Source: Bipolaris cookei
Lineage: Eukaryota > Ascomycota > Dothideomycetes > Pleosporales > Pleosporaceae
Direction: 5' to 3'
Assembly (NCBI GenBank): GCA_002286855.1
Contig: NRSV01000031.1
Location: forward strand, 1 to 64,000
Length of the DNA: 64,000 nt
A program made the translations under genes and the position numbers. The notes beneath the pieces are model-generated. The model did no database searches. It was not told the DNA's origin and worked only from the letters and a program-made list of their open reading frames with translations. This document shows, piece by piece, positions 42,993 through 54,302 of this stretch; the stretch's first letter is position 1, and each line of letters starts with the position of its first letter.

Positions 42993-44742
42993 ATGGGAAA
43001 ATCAAAGGAAAAGCGCGCTACAAAGCCCGAGTCGCCTAATAAAAGCGTACAGTCTGCCAATTCATTCATCAAAGTCGATAAGGCCGTGTTTGATCCCGCC
43101 CTAGCCTCGTTGTTTGCAAGCAGTGTGCGTTTACCACTACAAATGTCTACCCAAGCGCATGATTGCTGATTGAAATCTTCAGGCGGGACCAGTTCAGCCA
43201 CCTCCAAAGTCGCGATACCAGGCGCGCATACAGAAGCAAACGACCGAAGAGTCGAGCGAAGAGGAAGATGAGGGCGATGCCAACGATGCAGAACTAAGTT
43301 CGGCATCTGGCAGTTTACCTTCTGATGATGATGAAGAAGATGATGATGAAGATGATGATGAGGATGAGGACATGTTGGATGCTCGTGACCACGAAAAGTC
43401 TGAGAGCAAGGTTCTTCTAGCAAAAGTGCGCGAGTCAGGGTTGGACGGGACACAGGATAAGCAGAAGAAGCGGAAACGGGGAAACAGGGAGGAGATTGAA
43501 GATGCTTACATGCGGAAGCTGGCGCAGGAAGAAGAGAAGGAAGAGCAACAGAGGCAGAAGAAGCGCAAGACCAAGGAAGTTGTTAACGAGGAGGACGAGG
43601 ACGACAAGTCCTCTGACGACACCGAAGATGACGATGTTGAAGATGACGATGTTGAAGATGGCGACACCAAGGGAGACTCTGGTGAGGCTGAGAAGACTTT
43701 TACCATTCCCAAGCACGAATCACTCATGGAAGCAACCAACGGCAGCACAGCAGAGGTGGAAAAGGCGGCCCGCACTGTCTTCCTTTCCAACGTGTCCACC
43801 GAGTGCATTAACTCCAAGTCGGCAGAAAAGACCTTAAAGAAGCATCTCGAGTCCTTCATTACTGATCTCGCAGACAACAACCCTCCACACAAGATCGAAT
43901 CAATACGTTTCCGCTCTACAGCTTTTGGCAGTTCGCTCCCTAAGCGCGCTGCTTTCGCAAAGAAGGACATTATGGATGCAACAACAAAAAGCACAAATGC
44001 TTACGCAGTCTATACAACGAAGGTAGCCGCAAGAGAAGCCGTCAAGCGACTTAATGGCTCCGTCCTACTCAATCGCCATTTGCACGTTGATTCAGTCGCT
44101 CACCCAGCAAAGGTCGACCATCGCCGCTGCGTCTTCGTCGGTAATCTTCCTTTTGTAGACGATGAATCACAGATGCCCGTGGCCGAAGGCGAGAAGCCCA
44201 AGAAGAACAAGCCTTCATCTGATGTCGAAGAGGGTCTATGGATCTATCTCTCCAAATGTGGCACCATTGAGAGCGTCCGCGTAGTTCGCGATGCAAAGAC
44301 CAGAGTAGGCAAGGGTTTCGCCTATGTCCAGTTCACAGACGAGAATGGCGTTGAGGCCGCCCTGCAACTCAACGAGAAAAACTTTCCACCAATGCTTCCC
44401 CGTAAGCTTCGCATTACGCGTTGCAAGGCTGAGAAGAAGAAGGACAAGTCGCGCGGACCTCCGCCCTCGTCGCAAAAATCGTCCAAAGCCAATGGCAAAG
44501 CGGGTTACATACCCAAGTTGAGCGAAGAGCAGAAATCACTGCAGGGTCGCGCGCGCTCTATGTTGGGCAAAGTCGCAAAGGCGCAGACAAAGGAGGGTTT
44601 TGTATTTGAGGGTCACAGAGCGAGTGAGAGGCAAGGTAAGAGTGGCCTCAAGTTCAAGGGCAGCGGTGGAGGCAAGAAAAAAGGTCCGAACGGACGTAAA
44701 AGTAGGAGTGCGGGGTGGAAGAAATCCGGTGGGAAGAAGTAA
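42993..44742 (+). CDS. NOP12: NOP12-like nucleolar RNA-binding protein
   Basis: Two exons (42993-43124, 43183-44742; 58-nt intron) give 563 residues. The N-terminus (FIKVDKAVFDPALASLFASS) and PVQPPPKSRYQ match NOP12/RBM34. An acidic and Lys-rich linker follows. RRM1 at about 240-355 has TVFLSNVS and AYAVYTTKVAAREAVKRLNG. RRM2 at about 359-450 has RCVFVGNLPFVDDE and GKGFAYVQFTDENGVEAALQ. The C-terminal tail is Lys/Gly-rich with SAGWKKSGGKK. Yeast Nop12 acts in 25S/5.8S pre-rRNA processing in the nucleolus. RRM1 carries an insertion between its beta strands, as is usual in this family. Confidence 0.94.
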
Positions 44743-47700
44743 GACGGGTTCCTCCCTGAGGATGTTAGCATCCTCGCCTTCTTGCTTTTTTTCTTTAAAA
44801 AAAAAACTCTTTGCGCAAACGGATTGCTGTGCAGCTTGTAGGCCTTAGAAAGCATTCTTGCTATGCACAATGTGCTTACAGATATGCATGGACTTGTACA
44901 AGCCACATCATGTCTGTTCAGGTGGCAATGCAGGTCCATGGAACAATTATGGGTGCTGAACTGTCCTCTTTTTTGCACCCACATGTGTGAATAGTGGAAA
45001 CTGGCCTTCCATTTCACAAGTTCAATTCCACATGCTCTGTCGGTGACGTGCTTATGCTGCAATTGCCGTTTGCAGGAAGAGAAGGAGAACCTGTAGCTAG
45101 TGAGTTGACACCTAAAATGAAACGTGATCCTGTCATCATATGATCGGATACGCCGGCATACCCGTGGGATGCATAGAGTGTAACAGATGGTTTATAGTCA
45201 TGCTGGTAATATCGTGTGTGATTGATCATAGTTAGTTTTGCTAACCGTCAAGTGTGCTCCCCTTGGTAAGGATTATGAGTGCCTAGTGCATAGCAATGAG
45301 ACAAAAAGTAAGATTGAGGGTTGCATGCTTATTGGTTGGGAGGGAGACACCAGTGATAGTTGGATAGGATGACGTTGTATAACCCCGGTCAGTTGGCCTG
45401 ACGGTACGAGCCGAAGGTTTGATGGCCGAGTTGACGGGCTGTCATTGCTGCCACGGTGCGAGACTGGCTGTTTCTGAGAATCTGGAACACATTTGGGCTG
45501 CGAGCTTGAACGTCTGGGGGATCGACGAAGCAAAACTTTAATTGCACATCAATCACCACAAGAGCGGCAAACAAGTGGTAGGATCAAAACCGAAACAAGC
45601 GTGTGAGAGTGTGCGACAGTCGAGATTCATCCATGGCACCCGTCATATGACTAGCTGTTGTAGTAGATGAGTTTATTCGGGAAGTTGGGCTGGCGACAAG
45701 GCCCGATCCGAGGACACAGGCATTTCGACCGCAACGGGTTTTCGGGTAAGCCGAACTAGGCACACTTGGAGCTGTAGGTCTGACAGGGTACATGGAGGGT
45801 GAATCCTGCAGTTGGTTGCCCAAGTCATATTTCCAAAACCTGGATGAACATGGGGAGGGTAATACAACGTGGCGAAGGCCGAGTGCAGCATGTGGCACAG
45901 AGCTAGGCATTGCCTAGTTTCCCACAATTATGTGTTTTGCACAGGGCGGTTCTCGCGTGCCGGCACAGCAGCTTGTGGTAACCTTGGACGGACGCGTGGG
46001 TAGGTGTGGGTGGAGGGGTTATGCAAGTCAGCGGAAGATGTAACCCCAACAGAACAATGCGATGATCAATAGCCATTGATACGCTGCATGCTGTAGGTAA
46101 GCAAGGCTGACAGATATCTAACCGAAGTGGACCGATGCCATTGGGGCCTATGGATTCGCACCTAGCACAGATGTTGCAACGCCTGGAAACAGAGGCATGT
46201 GTTTGACCATGTGGAACTTGCGGAGATGATGTGCAGGATGCAGATGGGGATTGTGGTATCGTATTCGCCCGTCTCCCATCATGTGTCCACGTCAATGATA
46301 GGTAGGTGTGATTTGGGCAATGGCGAGGCTTGTGCCTCGCCAGGGATCATGGCATGTTGCTGCCCTTACAGCGAGTCTGTAGTGGTTGCATGCTGCTATA
46401 TAGTACTATGACTTTGATGTTTAGCCGACGGAGGAAGCACGTGTTTTGGTGAAAGCGCCGAATTGTCAAAAGAAAAGGGTGATCTCACAATGTGGCAGGA
46501 CCATGGCAGCGGTGCCGAGACGGAAGCTTTGAACGACGCCGCCAAAGTATGACACAGAAGATGTCAGTGGCTGATGAAAGTGCTGTCGGCCTTGAAACGC
46601 GATTCTAGGCCGACGGGCGAGCAGAGAAAGCCAGGGATTGATACGTGAGAAGAGCACGTCCGTTACCGGGAATGCTGAGGCGTTGGGTGGCGCAAGTGGA
46701 GAGTGCGCGGCAGGATGTGAAGCGTTTGCGCGCAAGCGTATTGGGCAGAAGGGGCCAAAGAATGCTTGCATTCGCGCCGGATTGTGCAAGTATTGGAGGA
46801 CATGTGACCTAGATGCACGTGCACTAGCGTTGGATCCAAGCAATGTATGTACTACATATATATGGATTACAAGTGTATGTACATACGTGTATGTACACAT
46901 GTATGTATGTACTGTTCCGAGTAAAGACCAGCAGGCACAGTTGACTAGCAGAGCAGTGTTATGCGATGCTGCTCGACACGGCCGAGCAGCACTAGCCCAG
47001 GTCACAGCAAAGGCAGCGCTGAGACACGGAGATGCGGACGAGACACGAGCTGAGCCAATGGGAGCCGGCAGGCGGTTCTAAACCGAGCGCGCAAAAGACA
47101 CCACAGGCGCGAGGCGGCGCGTCGGTAGGCGGGGGACAGAAGGCACTGCGGCGGAGGAACGGGCTCCACGGGAGGAGGGTACCTGCGCAAATCACGGCCG
47201 GGCGCGCTGCCGCTCTCGGAGGTATGGGCGTCTGATGTTGATGGACGGCGGCTGTGGAGCATGAGCGTTTGTCCAAAGTTTGGTATCACGACACATTGGC
47301 GGCGGATTTGTCATGAGGGTGATGCTGTTGAATGTCTCGACACTGGAGAAGCGCCTTGGGCTGCGCGGGCGAGGGCAAGCGGGAGTGCATGTGTGGCGCG
47401 CTAGCTCGCATTGGGGCGTCTATTGCCCTCTTGCTCTAGCTGTCTGGGGTGCGGAACCGATTTTCAGGCCGCGGGCCAATGGATGGGCGGTGGCAGCAGA
47501 GGACAAAACGCCGTTGGCTGCGCGCCGGGTTTTTTTGCTGCCTGTGGGACTGTGATTTGGCTGGGTGCGGAAATGCCAGCCAGGCCACCAATGCGCGTCG
47601 AGAGGAATGGTAATGTGCGGGCAGGGCGAGACAGAGGCAGAGAAGGCGACTGTGGGAGAGGCGTCGACTGCATGGGCGGCTGGTGACGATGCCAACACCG

Positions 47701-49933
47701 ACACCGATGGACATGGGCGGGATGGGGGTGCTGATGATGATGCTGCTGCTGGGGCGGACGCAAGCGACGCACCGCCGCTCGTAGTAGCTCACCGCCGCTG
47801 GTGCTGGCCGCTTGTTGCTTTTGTGGACGTCATGCTGGCACGCCGGTAGTCCTTTCCCCTGGCGGTGCATTCACTCATACATACATTCACAGACACGCAA
47901 GTATAGACACATTCACAGTCAGTAAGTAGTCGTCGCGGGTTCAGCCGGGCGGCAGGCTGTGGCTACGGGGGGTTGCTGTGGTGGCCATTGCTCATCACAT
48001 CCCATCCTGCCCATCCTCTCTGCCCCCCCCAGACGAGCGAGTGGGCGGACGCGCAGGGTGACGCGCAAAATGCAGCTGGTGGCTGACTGTCATAGGGTGA
48101 TCCCGGCATGCCCTCTAGCGCGCCGAGCTTGCGTCTCGCGAATAGAAAGCCCCGCCGGTCGCTCCAAATCAAACCTTTGCTTCCTCATTCTCCAATCATC
48201 CAGCCTGCTCCCCCCATATCGCCCATTGCACTACAGCGCTTGTGTCCTTGACCGTACCCGCCCGAGCGCTGCCGCTTAGTGTTCCCTCGCACCCCTCGGT
48301 CAGACAGCACCCTACAAGACAAGACCATTCTACACCCCACAGACTCTCTGCCCTCCAGCAAATCAACGCGACTCGTCAACCTTCCAGCCACTGACCACTC
48401 GTAAACCTCGCAATCCGTCCACCGCATAAATCACGGGATCGCATCTTGCTGCGAGTCCAAAGCACCGGTAAGTCAGTCCTATCATTGCGCCCTGATCTGC
48501 TGCAACGCGCTCCCTTGTTTTTGTCGTGTGAGCGCGTGCCGCCCGCCGTCATTCTCGCACGCCGCCGCCGCCGCCGCTTCGCCAGGCACGAGAGGTTCAG
48601 TCCATCTCTCGGTCGACGGCGGCCATGCCTGGTCGCAGCGCAGCGCATCGCACTCCTGCCCACACAACGCCATGCGATCCGCATATGTTGCTTCGGCACT
48701 GCATCGTCACAGGCTCATCTCCTGTTGATGATCCCCTGGCATTATGACGCGTTGCGCCTTGCTCAGCTCGCCTGCCCGACCCGCTCCATTTCCACTCCAC
48801 TTGTCCATCGGCTTACATCGCATTAGGCAAAGGCACCACCACTACGCTGCGCGTTCATAGTCTTGTATCCCGCTCTCTGCCTGCTACTTGGCTCGCGCAT
48901 CCTCTGCTCTCGTTGCTGTCGCTGCTGCCAAAGGTGTCAGCTGCACACCTCAATATAGAGCTGCACCGTCGCTGGTTGCTCTAGCTCTCAGAGCCGCAAA
49001 GTGACCCAGTCCATCTTGTCCCCGCTACGCCCCTGCAACCCGACCGCACGCGCGATTGAGAGACGCGCATGTGCTGTGCTGCCGCTGATTAAAGTCGGTA
49101 AGTGCCTCACCGTCATGCATGCATACACCTGCATTGCCAACGCATCACCTCCAATCGCCCGCCCCGCCAGCACATGCCACCCTCGACATCCTCCAATTGC
49201 CCAAGCATCTGCGTCCTGAGCTAGCTGACGGTTACTCTTAACAGTGTAGACAGTTCGCTGCTTCATTTCTGAGTGGTGAATACCTGCAACGGCTCTTTCC
49301 CCACTACGGCGCGGCCCTCTAGAGCGCGTCGTTAACCTCACCGAGAGAAGCCCCTCTGCCCAGCACGAGCGCACAGCCCCGCGACGCTCAATTGCGCCTC
49401 AAAGCTTCAGCAGCTTACAACCGTGCGCTCTAGCAAAGTCGCCTCAGTTAAGCGTGGCCATTGACAACGCATCAACCATCCGCCCTGCTGCGACGTGACC
49501 CAGCCTTCCCGTTTTGCGCGCCTAGATACTGTGATCCTCCCGACATCTCGCCTCTAAACAGCAAACAAGCCTACGTCGGACGCTTTGAATACTCTATTCA
49601 GCTACTCGAAGTTGAGCTGCATTGATCCACACAAGACCCCAGCCAGCATCCTATCCACTCTCCAAAGTCCCGGGACTGTACACCTAGGCCCTGTGGTGAT
49701 CTCATCTCACCTCTAGGCTCCCACACCAGTCGCATTGCTTCTTGCACTACACGCGAACCCTCCGCGGCCAACTCCCCCAATTATCACCTTTGGTACTGCA
49801 CCGTTCTTCCGCCGTTGTCGATTTTCCACCGTTCTCGATTTGACGTCGAGTATTCCGGATCTGTGCTCAAGTGGGGCGCATCCTATATAATACGCAAAAC
49901 CACCGACAGCCTCGTTCACCCCACGTCGCCATC
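44743..49933. other. 5.2-kb region without a convincing gene, upstream of HAP2
   Basis: Many short open frames exist on both strands, but none shows a domain, consistent splice structure or conserved-looking sequence. TG/TA-rich tracts (gtatgtac type) lie at 46845-46915 and 47873-47910. From about 48000 to 49930 the + strand is C-rich. It contains two excellent splice donors (gtaagt at 48468 and at 49098), consistent with a long, spliced 5' leader of HAP2. A non-coding RNA gene is also possible. Confidence 0.45.
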
Positions 49934-51025
49934 ATGACCGAATACGCACAGTTTCAACAATCTCACCACGGACACGCGCCCGCGCACATCCAGAGCTACG
50001 GGAGCGGTCAGAGTCCTGCAGGCGGGAACCCTTCCATAACCTCGCCTACGCAGCAGCAGATGCAACAATTTCAGCAGACATCGCCCATCTTGCCGTCACA
50101 AGGCTATGGCCATGGCGGCGCACCACACTCGCAACATCCTCAGCATCATCAGCAGATGAATTTTCCTCAGCAGCAGTACATGACGGGCATGCAAAATCCG
50201 TACCTGGCCTCGCAGCAGCAACAGCAGCAACAGGCTGCAGCAATGGCAACGGCAGCTGCGGCGGGCCCAGCCGGATACTACGACCAAAGCGCCATCCCAG
50301 GTCAGCTAGCACAAGACCCGCGCGCATCTCCACGCATGTCCGTCTCTCAGATGAAGAATGACGGACGTGTTGCTCCACGGTCCCCAACCAACGTCAACAA
50401 CGCGATGAACAGTGCGCTTCCTTCGCAGGTTCAGATGACACCAACTCAGATGCAACAAAGACGGATGAGCACTCAAATCAGCAGCCCTGCGATGCAGCAC
50501 CCACAACCCGTCATGAGCCACGGGGGTCCCCGGCCTTCAGTGCCCCCGCAGATGGCCCAGCAACCCCAGCACCAACAATCGCCAGAGCTTGTATCAGGGG
50601 GTCCGCAAGCCGAGGAAGCTCCTCTCTACGTCAACGCCAAGCAATTCCACCGCATCTTGAAAAGACGTCTTGCAAGACAAAAACTCGAAGATGCACTCCG
50701 CCTGACATCCAAGGGACGTAAACCGTACTTGCACGAGTCTAGGCACAACCACGCCATGCGTCGTCCGCGTGGTCCTGGCGGGCGCTTCCTTACTGCAGAA
50801 GAGGTGGCTGCTATGGACAACGGCCAGAAAGGTGAAGGCGAAGACGGCAACAAGGAGAATGCATCCATGCCCCCCAAGTCTGGCAGCGCTGGACCGAAGC
50901 GAAAGGCTTCGTCTTCTCAACTCAAGGGAACACCAGACGTCAAGAAAAACAAGGCAGGTGCTGTACAGCGTCACAGCACTAGTGAGGATGACGAGGACGA
51001 AGATGATGGTGAAGACGATAGCTAA
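49934..51025 (+). CDS. HAP2: CCAAT-binding complex subunit HAP2/HapB (NF-YA)
   Basis: A single exon of 363 residues from [13 protein letters not shown]. The frame is open upstream but without an ATG. The conserved NF-YA core at about 228-290 includes the subunit-association helix ([20 protein letters not shown]) and the DNA-contact part ([18 protein letters not shown] then GPGGRFLT). Flanks are Gln/His/Pro-rich, including Q7, and the C-terminus is acidic ([12 protein letters not shown]) with a KRK patch that may direct nuclear import. With HAP3 and HAP5 it binds CCAAT boxes and, with HapX-type partners, controls respiration, iron and redox genes in filamentous fungi. It has an unusually long upstream gap. 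Confidence 0.95.
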   Translation: MTEYAQFQQSHHGHAPAHIQSYGSGQSPAGGNPSITSPTQQQMQQFQQTSPILPSQGYGHGGAPHSQHPQHHQQMNFPQQQYMTGMQNPYLASQQQQQQQAAAMATAAAAGPAGYYDQSAIPGQLAQDPRASPRMSVSQMKNDGRVAPRSPTNVNNAMNSALPSQVQMTPTQMQQRRMSTQISSPAMQHPQPVMSHGGPRPSVPPQMAQQPQHQQSPELVSGGPQAEEAPLYVNAKQFHRILKRRLARQKLEDALRLTSKGRKPYLHESRHNHAMRRPRGPGGRFLTAEEVAAMDNGQKGEGEDGNKENASMPPKSGSAGPKRKASSSQLKGTPDVKKNKAGAVQRHSTSEDDEDEDDGEDDS

Positions 51026-52110
51026 GCAGCTCCTCGATTTATCTCCTTTTCTTCCTTGGGTGATTCGACTGCTACGTTTTTTTCCTTTTTTTTTTTTAAT
51101 TTCGACCTTTGATACTTTCGAGACCCCCCTTTTCGGTTCACGATTTACGAAGCGAGTGCTTTTGGGATATTTGTTTGTCTTATACTCATGTTACCCCTGT
51201 TGTCACATCATTGACGCCTTCCACACACACACATATATATACACAAATTGTCGTAGCAATGGAATGAGTGGAATGAGGGCTATAGGTATGGCGAGGTGGT
51301 CTGAGCGTATGGCACTCAGCTTCTGATGAACCTGCTAGGATCTTTGGTATTTTGCCATTGTTTTCGACTCTTGTCTACGGACCTTCTGTATATTTCTTTT
51401 TATCTTTTCTCTTATGACTCGATACCCACATTCGCTACATGTTTGGCGAGGATACCCAAACTAACGGCCAGGAGAGCCAGTGGTTATACTAGAAAGGGTC
51501 TCCTTCATCGGAAGAAAATCAATACCTTTTTTTGCTTGATCGCTATGGTGCACGATGTTTTCCTGGCAGCGAGATGATGTGATTAATATTTTGCATGTTG
51601 TGTTACATTGGGTGTGCAACCGACCTGTCATGGAACTGTCAACATGTTGCGGATCCAGTTCCCACGGGAAACTCTGTGATAGGCCCTGTATGTATCTACA
51701 CTATTAGCGGGGTCGGTCTCTAGGATCCAGATCCAGAGGGATTTGTTGAGTCAGCAAGGCCTTTTTTTCGACGATGCAGCTCACGAAAAGTTTGCAGCAG
51801 ATGATTGCCACAGACATTGATTGGTGGTAGAAGAGGTGGGGTGGATGAGCGCGAACTACTACTAGTCCGCGAGTCGTTGGTGGATTGGTCATTGCTAAGT
51901 AATTCAGTGCGGAACTGAGATGCGGGACCGCAGTTCGGTGACCAAGCGGAGAAGTGCATTTACTAGTTGTGGGATTCTGCATGCCGGGCAGTAACAGCCA
52001 GGGATGCTACGATAAGCATCCTTCTCGTGCCTTCCGTCTAAGTATGCAGTACAATATGTGTCTTTCGTCGCACCTTACTCCTGTCCGCTATTTCTCATAA
52101 CAGCGACAAG
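51026..52110. other. Intergenic between HAP2 and MFS transporter
   Basis: The HAP2 3' region with T-rich stretches near 51080-51100 and a CA/TA run at 51221-51245, then the promoter of the transporter gene. No gene was seen. Confidence 0.5.
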
Positions 52111-53568
52111 ATGACCAAAGACCCGCCCAGCCGTTCTTCGTCGAACGAATCAATTCAAGAGGTTCAAGATGAAGAGCGAAAAGCCATCGTTGGCGCCGAA
52201 AGGAGCGCACTTGAAGAGGAATGGTGCAACAACATTCGCTTGAAGGTCGACCTTCGATTGTGCAGCATCGCGGGCCTCCTCTGCTCGCTCAATCTACTTG
52301 ACAGCGGTGTCATTTCCAGCGCGTCCGTTACATCCATGCTCAGCGATCTGGAGCTCGATGTCGGCAACAGATACTCCGTCTCCATATTCATTTTTACCAT
52401 TGCAAGCATTGCTTTTCAGCTGCCGTCAACAATCGCTGTCAGGACATTCGGCCCGAGAATCTGGTTTTCCTTCATCACCTTCTGCTTTGGCATCATCACG
52501 CTTTGCACAGCCTTTGTGCAAACGTGGCGGCAGATGATTGCACTCCGCATCTTGCTTGGTATTGCTATGTCAGGCATCTACCCAGGTCTGACCTATCTTA
52601 TTTCCACATACTATACGCGGAAGGAGCAACAGCTTCGCTTTGCACTGATGCAGAGCGGAGAAGTTATTGTGCTTGCAACAGGTGGGATTGTCAACTTTGG
52701 CCTGAGCCAAGTAAACGGCAAACATTTAAAAGGGTGGTCTTATATGTTTCTCGTGCAGGGGAGTATCACTGCCTTTATTGGTATCCTGACGTACTGGTGG
52801 ATGGTCGACTTTCCAGAGCAAGCACACAAATCCTTCTGGTTTCTCACTCCGCACGAGAGTGCTGTGGCATCAGCTCGCATTGAGAAAGATCGCGGCGATG
52901 TCCAGGCTGACCCGTTTACATGGAGCAAGGTCTTTGTACACGCCAAAGACGCCAAAGTGTATGGATTTTGCACTTTGTATTTTCTTCAAAATCTCGTCTC
53001 AACCTCGCTATCATACTTTCTCCCAATCATTCTACAAGGCGGCATGGGATTCAGCTCCGGCAAGTCCATTTTACTCTCTGCGCCACCGTACTACTATGCT
53101 GTCATTCCAGCTATCTTGTCGTCCCTGGTCGGTGACAAGTTTCAGCTGAGGGGGCCAATCATAGTGTTCAACTGCCTGTCCCTGATTTTGGGCTTCTGTA
53201 TGCTGGGCTTTTCGAGTCAGGTCACGGTGAGATACATTGGGACGTATCTTGCCACAGGGGCGTATGTGGCCAATTGGGCTGCCATGGCTACCTACCAAGC
53301 CAACAACATTGTGGGTCAATGGAAGAGGGTGTTTACGGCTGCAATGGTCACGGCATTCAACGGCGCAGGTGGTATTGCTGGAAGCTTCATTGTCAGACAG
53401 CCCGAGAGTCCAAGGTACATGACGGCTATCTGGGTTAGTATTGGAAGCCATGTTCTTATTATTGGCTTGATCGGCGTATTCTCGATCCACTTCTACTGGG
53501 CAAACCGAAGCCAGAGCAAGGGAAAGCGCATTTTGGAAGGAACGGAAGGGTTCCGGTTCACGTATTAG
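52111..53568 (+). CDS. MFS transporter, allantoate permease (Dal5)/anion:cation symporter family
   Basis: A single exon of 485 residues. The cytosolic N-terminus is charged. About 12 hydrophobic helices follow, with the ACS-family features LLCSLNLLDSGVISSASV in TM1 (in place of the usual D-R-x-N-I-GNA version), ALRILLGIAMSGIYPGLTYL after TM3, and YQANNIVGQWKRVFTAAMVT in TM9-10 (the N-x-x-G-x-x-K/R-R motif). Members import allantoate, nicotinate, pantothenate, biotin precursors or small carboxylates at the plasma membrane; the substrate here cannot be read from sequence. The single-exon structure differs from most neighbours. The C-terminus is short and basic. Confidence 0.9.
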   Translation: MTKDPPSRSSSNESIQEVQDEERKAIVGAERSALEEEWCNNIRLKVDLRLCSIAGLLCSLNLLDSGVISSASVTSMLSDLELDVGNRYSVSIFIFTIASIAFQLPSTIAVRTFGPRIWFSFITFCFGIITLCTAFVQTWRQMIALRILLGIAMSGIYPGLTYLISTYYTRKEQQLRFALMQSGEVIVLATGGIVNFGLSQVNGKHLKGWSYMFLVQGSITAFIGILTYWWMVDFPEQAHKSFWFLTPHESAVASARIEKDRGDVQADPFTWSKVFVHAKDAKVYGFCTLYFLQNLVSTSLSYFLPIILQGGMGFSSGKSILLSAPPYYYAVIPAILSSLVGDKFQLRGPIIVFNCLSLILGFCMLGFSSQVTVRYIGTYLATGAYVANWAAMATYQANNIVGQWKRVFTAAMVTAFNGAGGIAGSFIVRQPESPRYMTAIWVSIGSHVLIIGLIGVFSIHFYWANRSQSKGKRILEGTEGFRFTY

Positions 53569-54302
53569 AGAGAAGAAGAAAAAAAGCTCAAACGCATGCA
53601 TGACAAGGTGCAGCTGGACATTGTCTAGCAGGCTTAATATAGATCCAGTCCGCAATTGTCTCGGGAGTCCAGGTCTTACTTTTCCTTGTCTCTCAAACTC
53701 TATGCATTGATCGGGTGTTACACTACGCTCCTACCGGGTGGTTGTTTGTACACATGTATATATGTGTATGTATGCATAAACTGCTGACGTCCGTGTTTCG
53801 GGCGCAAAGTAAAAAACAAAGGCGGCGCGTGAGGAGTGCCATGGCCGACAAGAGTGCTAGACGGGGTCGCGGGAACATGGGACGAAAGCGGGTTGACGTC
53901 GTTGTGGGGATCTGGCTGGGCAAGGCGGATTCCATGCTGGCTCGTGCTGCGCGGCTCTCAAGCGTCGACGACCCAACTTGCAACCACCAGTCTCATTTCT
54001 TCTCGGCTGCTAACAGCACGAGCATCCCCGCATTGCCGGTTGGTTGTCCCCAACATCATCTTCGCCTTCTCTATAAGCCCGCCACAAGATTTCCTGGCCC
54101 CTACGTTGCTGGCCGCCGACTAGGCAGCCCCGACCAGCTTGCCCCTGTTCCAGCTGGCCCCTCGAATCGCAGCAGCAACTCCCCGTAGCCTTCCGCCGGC
54201 CCAGCTGTATGCGCCTATTCACTGACGGCCAACGCCTCTAATCCTCTTTTCCGACGAGCTCGATCACTGCATAAAAGCCGCGCCGCGCCTTGTACCGCCA
54301 CA
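53569..54302. other. Intergenic between MFS transporter and SLA1
   Basis: MFS 3' flank (with a Puf-like motif at 53753-53762 inside a TG/TA tract), then the C-rich SLA1 promoter and leader. An open frame at 53715-54188 is unsupported. Confidence 0.5.

Noticed and set aside
46466..47005. 179-codon minus-strand ORF
   Set aside because: It contains a translated TG/CA simple repeat (CTYTYVHT-like) and nothing recognisable.
47436..47870. Overlapping open frames on both strands
   Set aside because: Dense ORFs on both strands in the same GC-rich block indicate base composition, not a gene.
48446..48826. 126-codon ORF upstream of HAP2
   Set aside because: Arg/Pro-rich translation of C-rich leader sequence; better explained as 5' UTR.
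53715..54188. 157-codon ORF before SLA1
   Set aside because: Begins inside a TG/TA tract and has no similarity I recognise.
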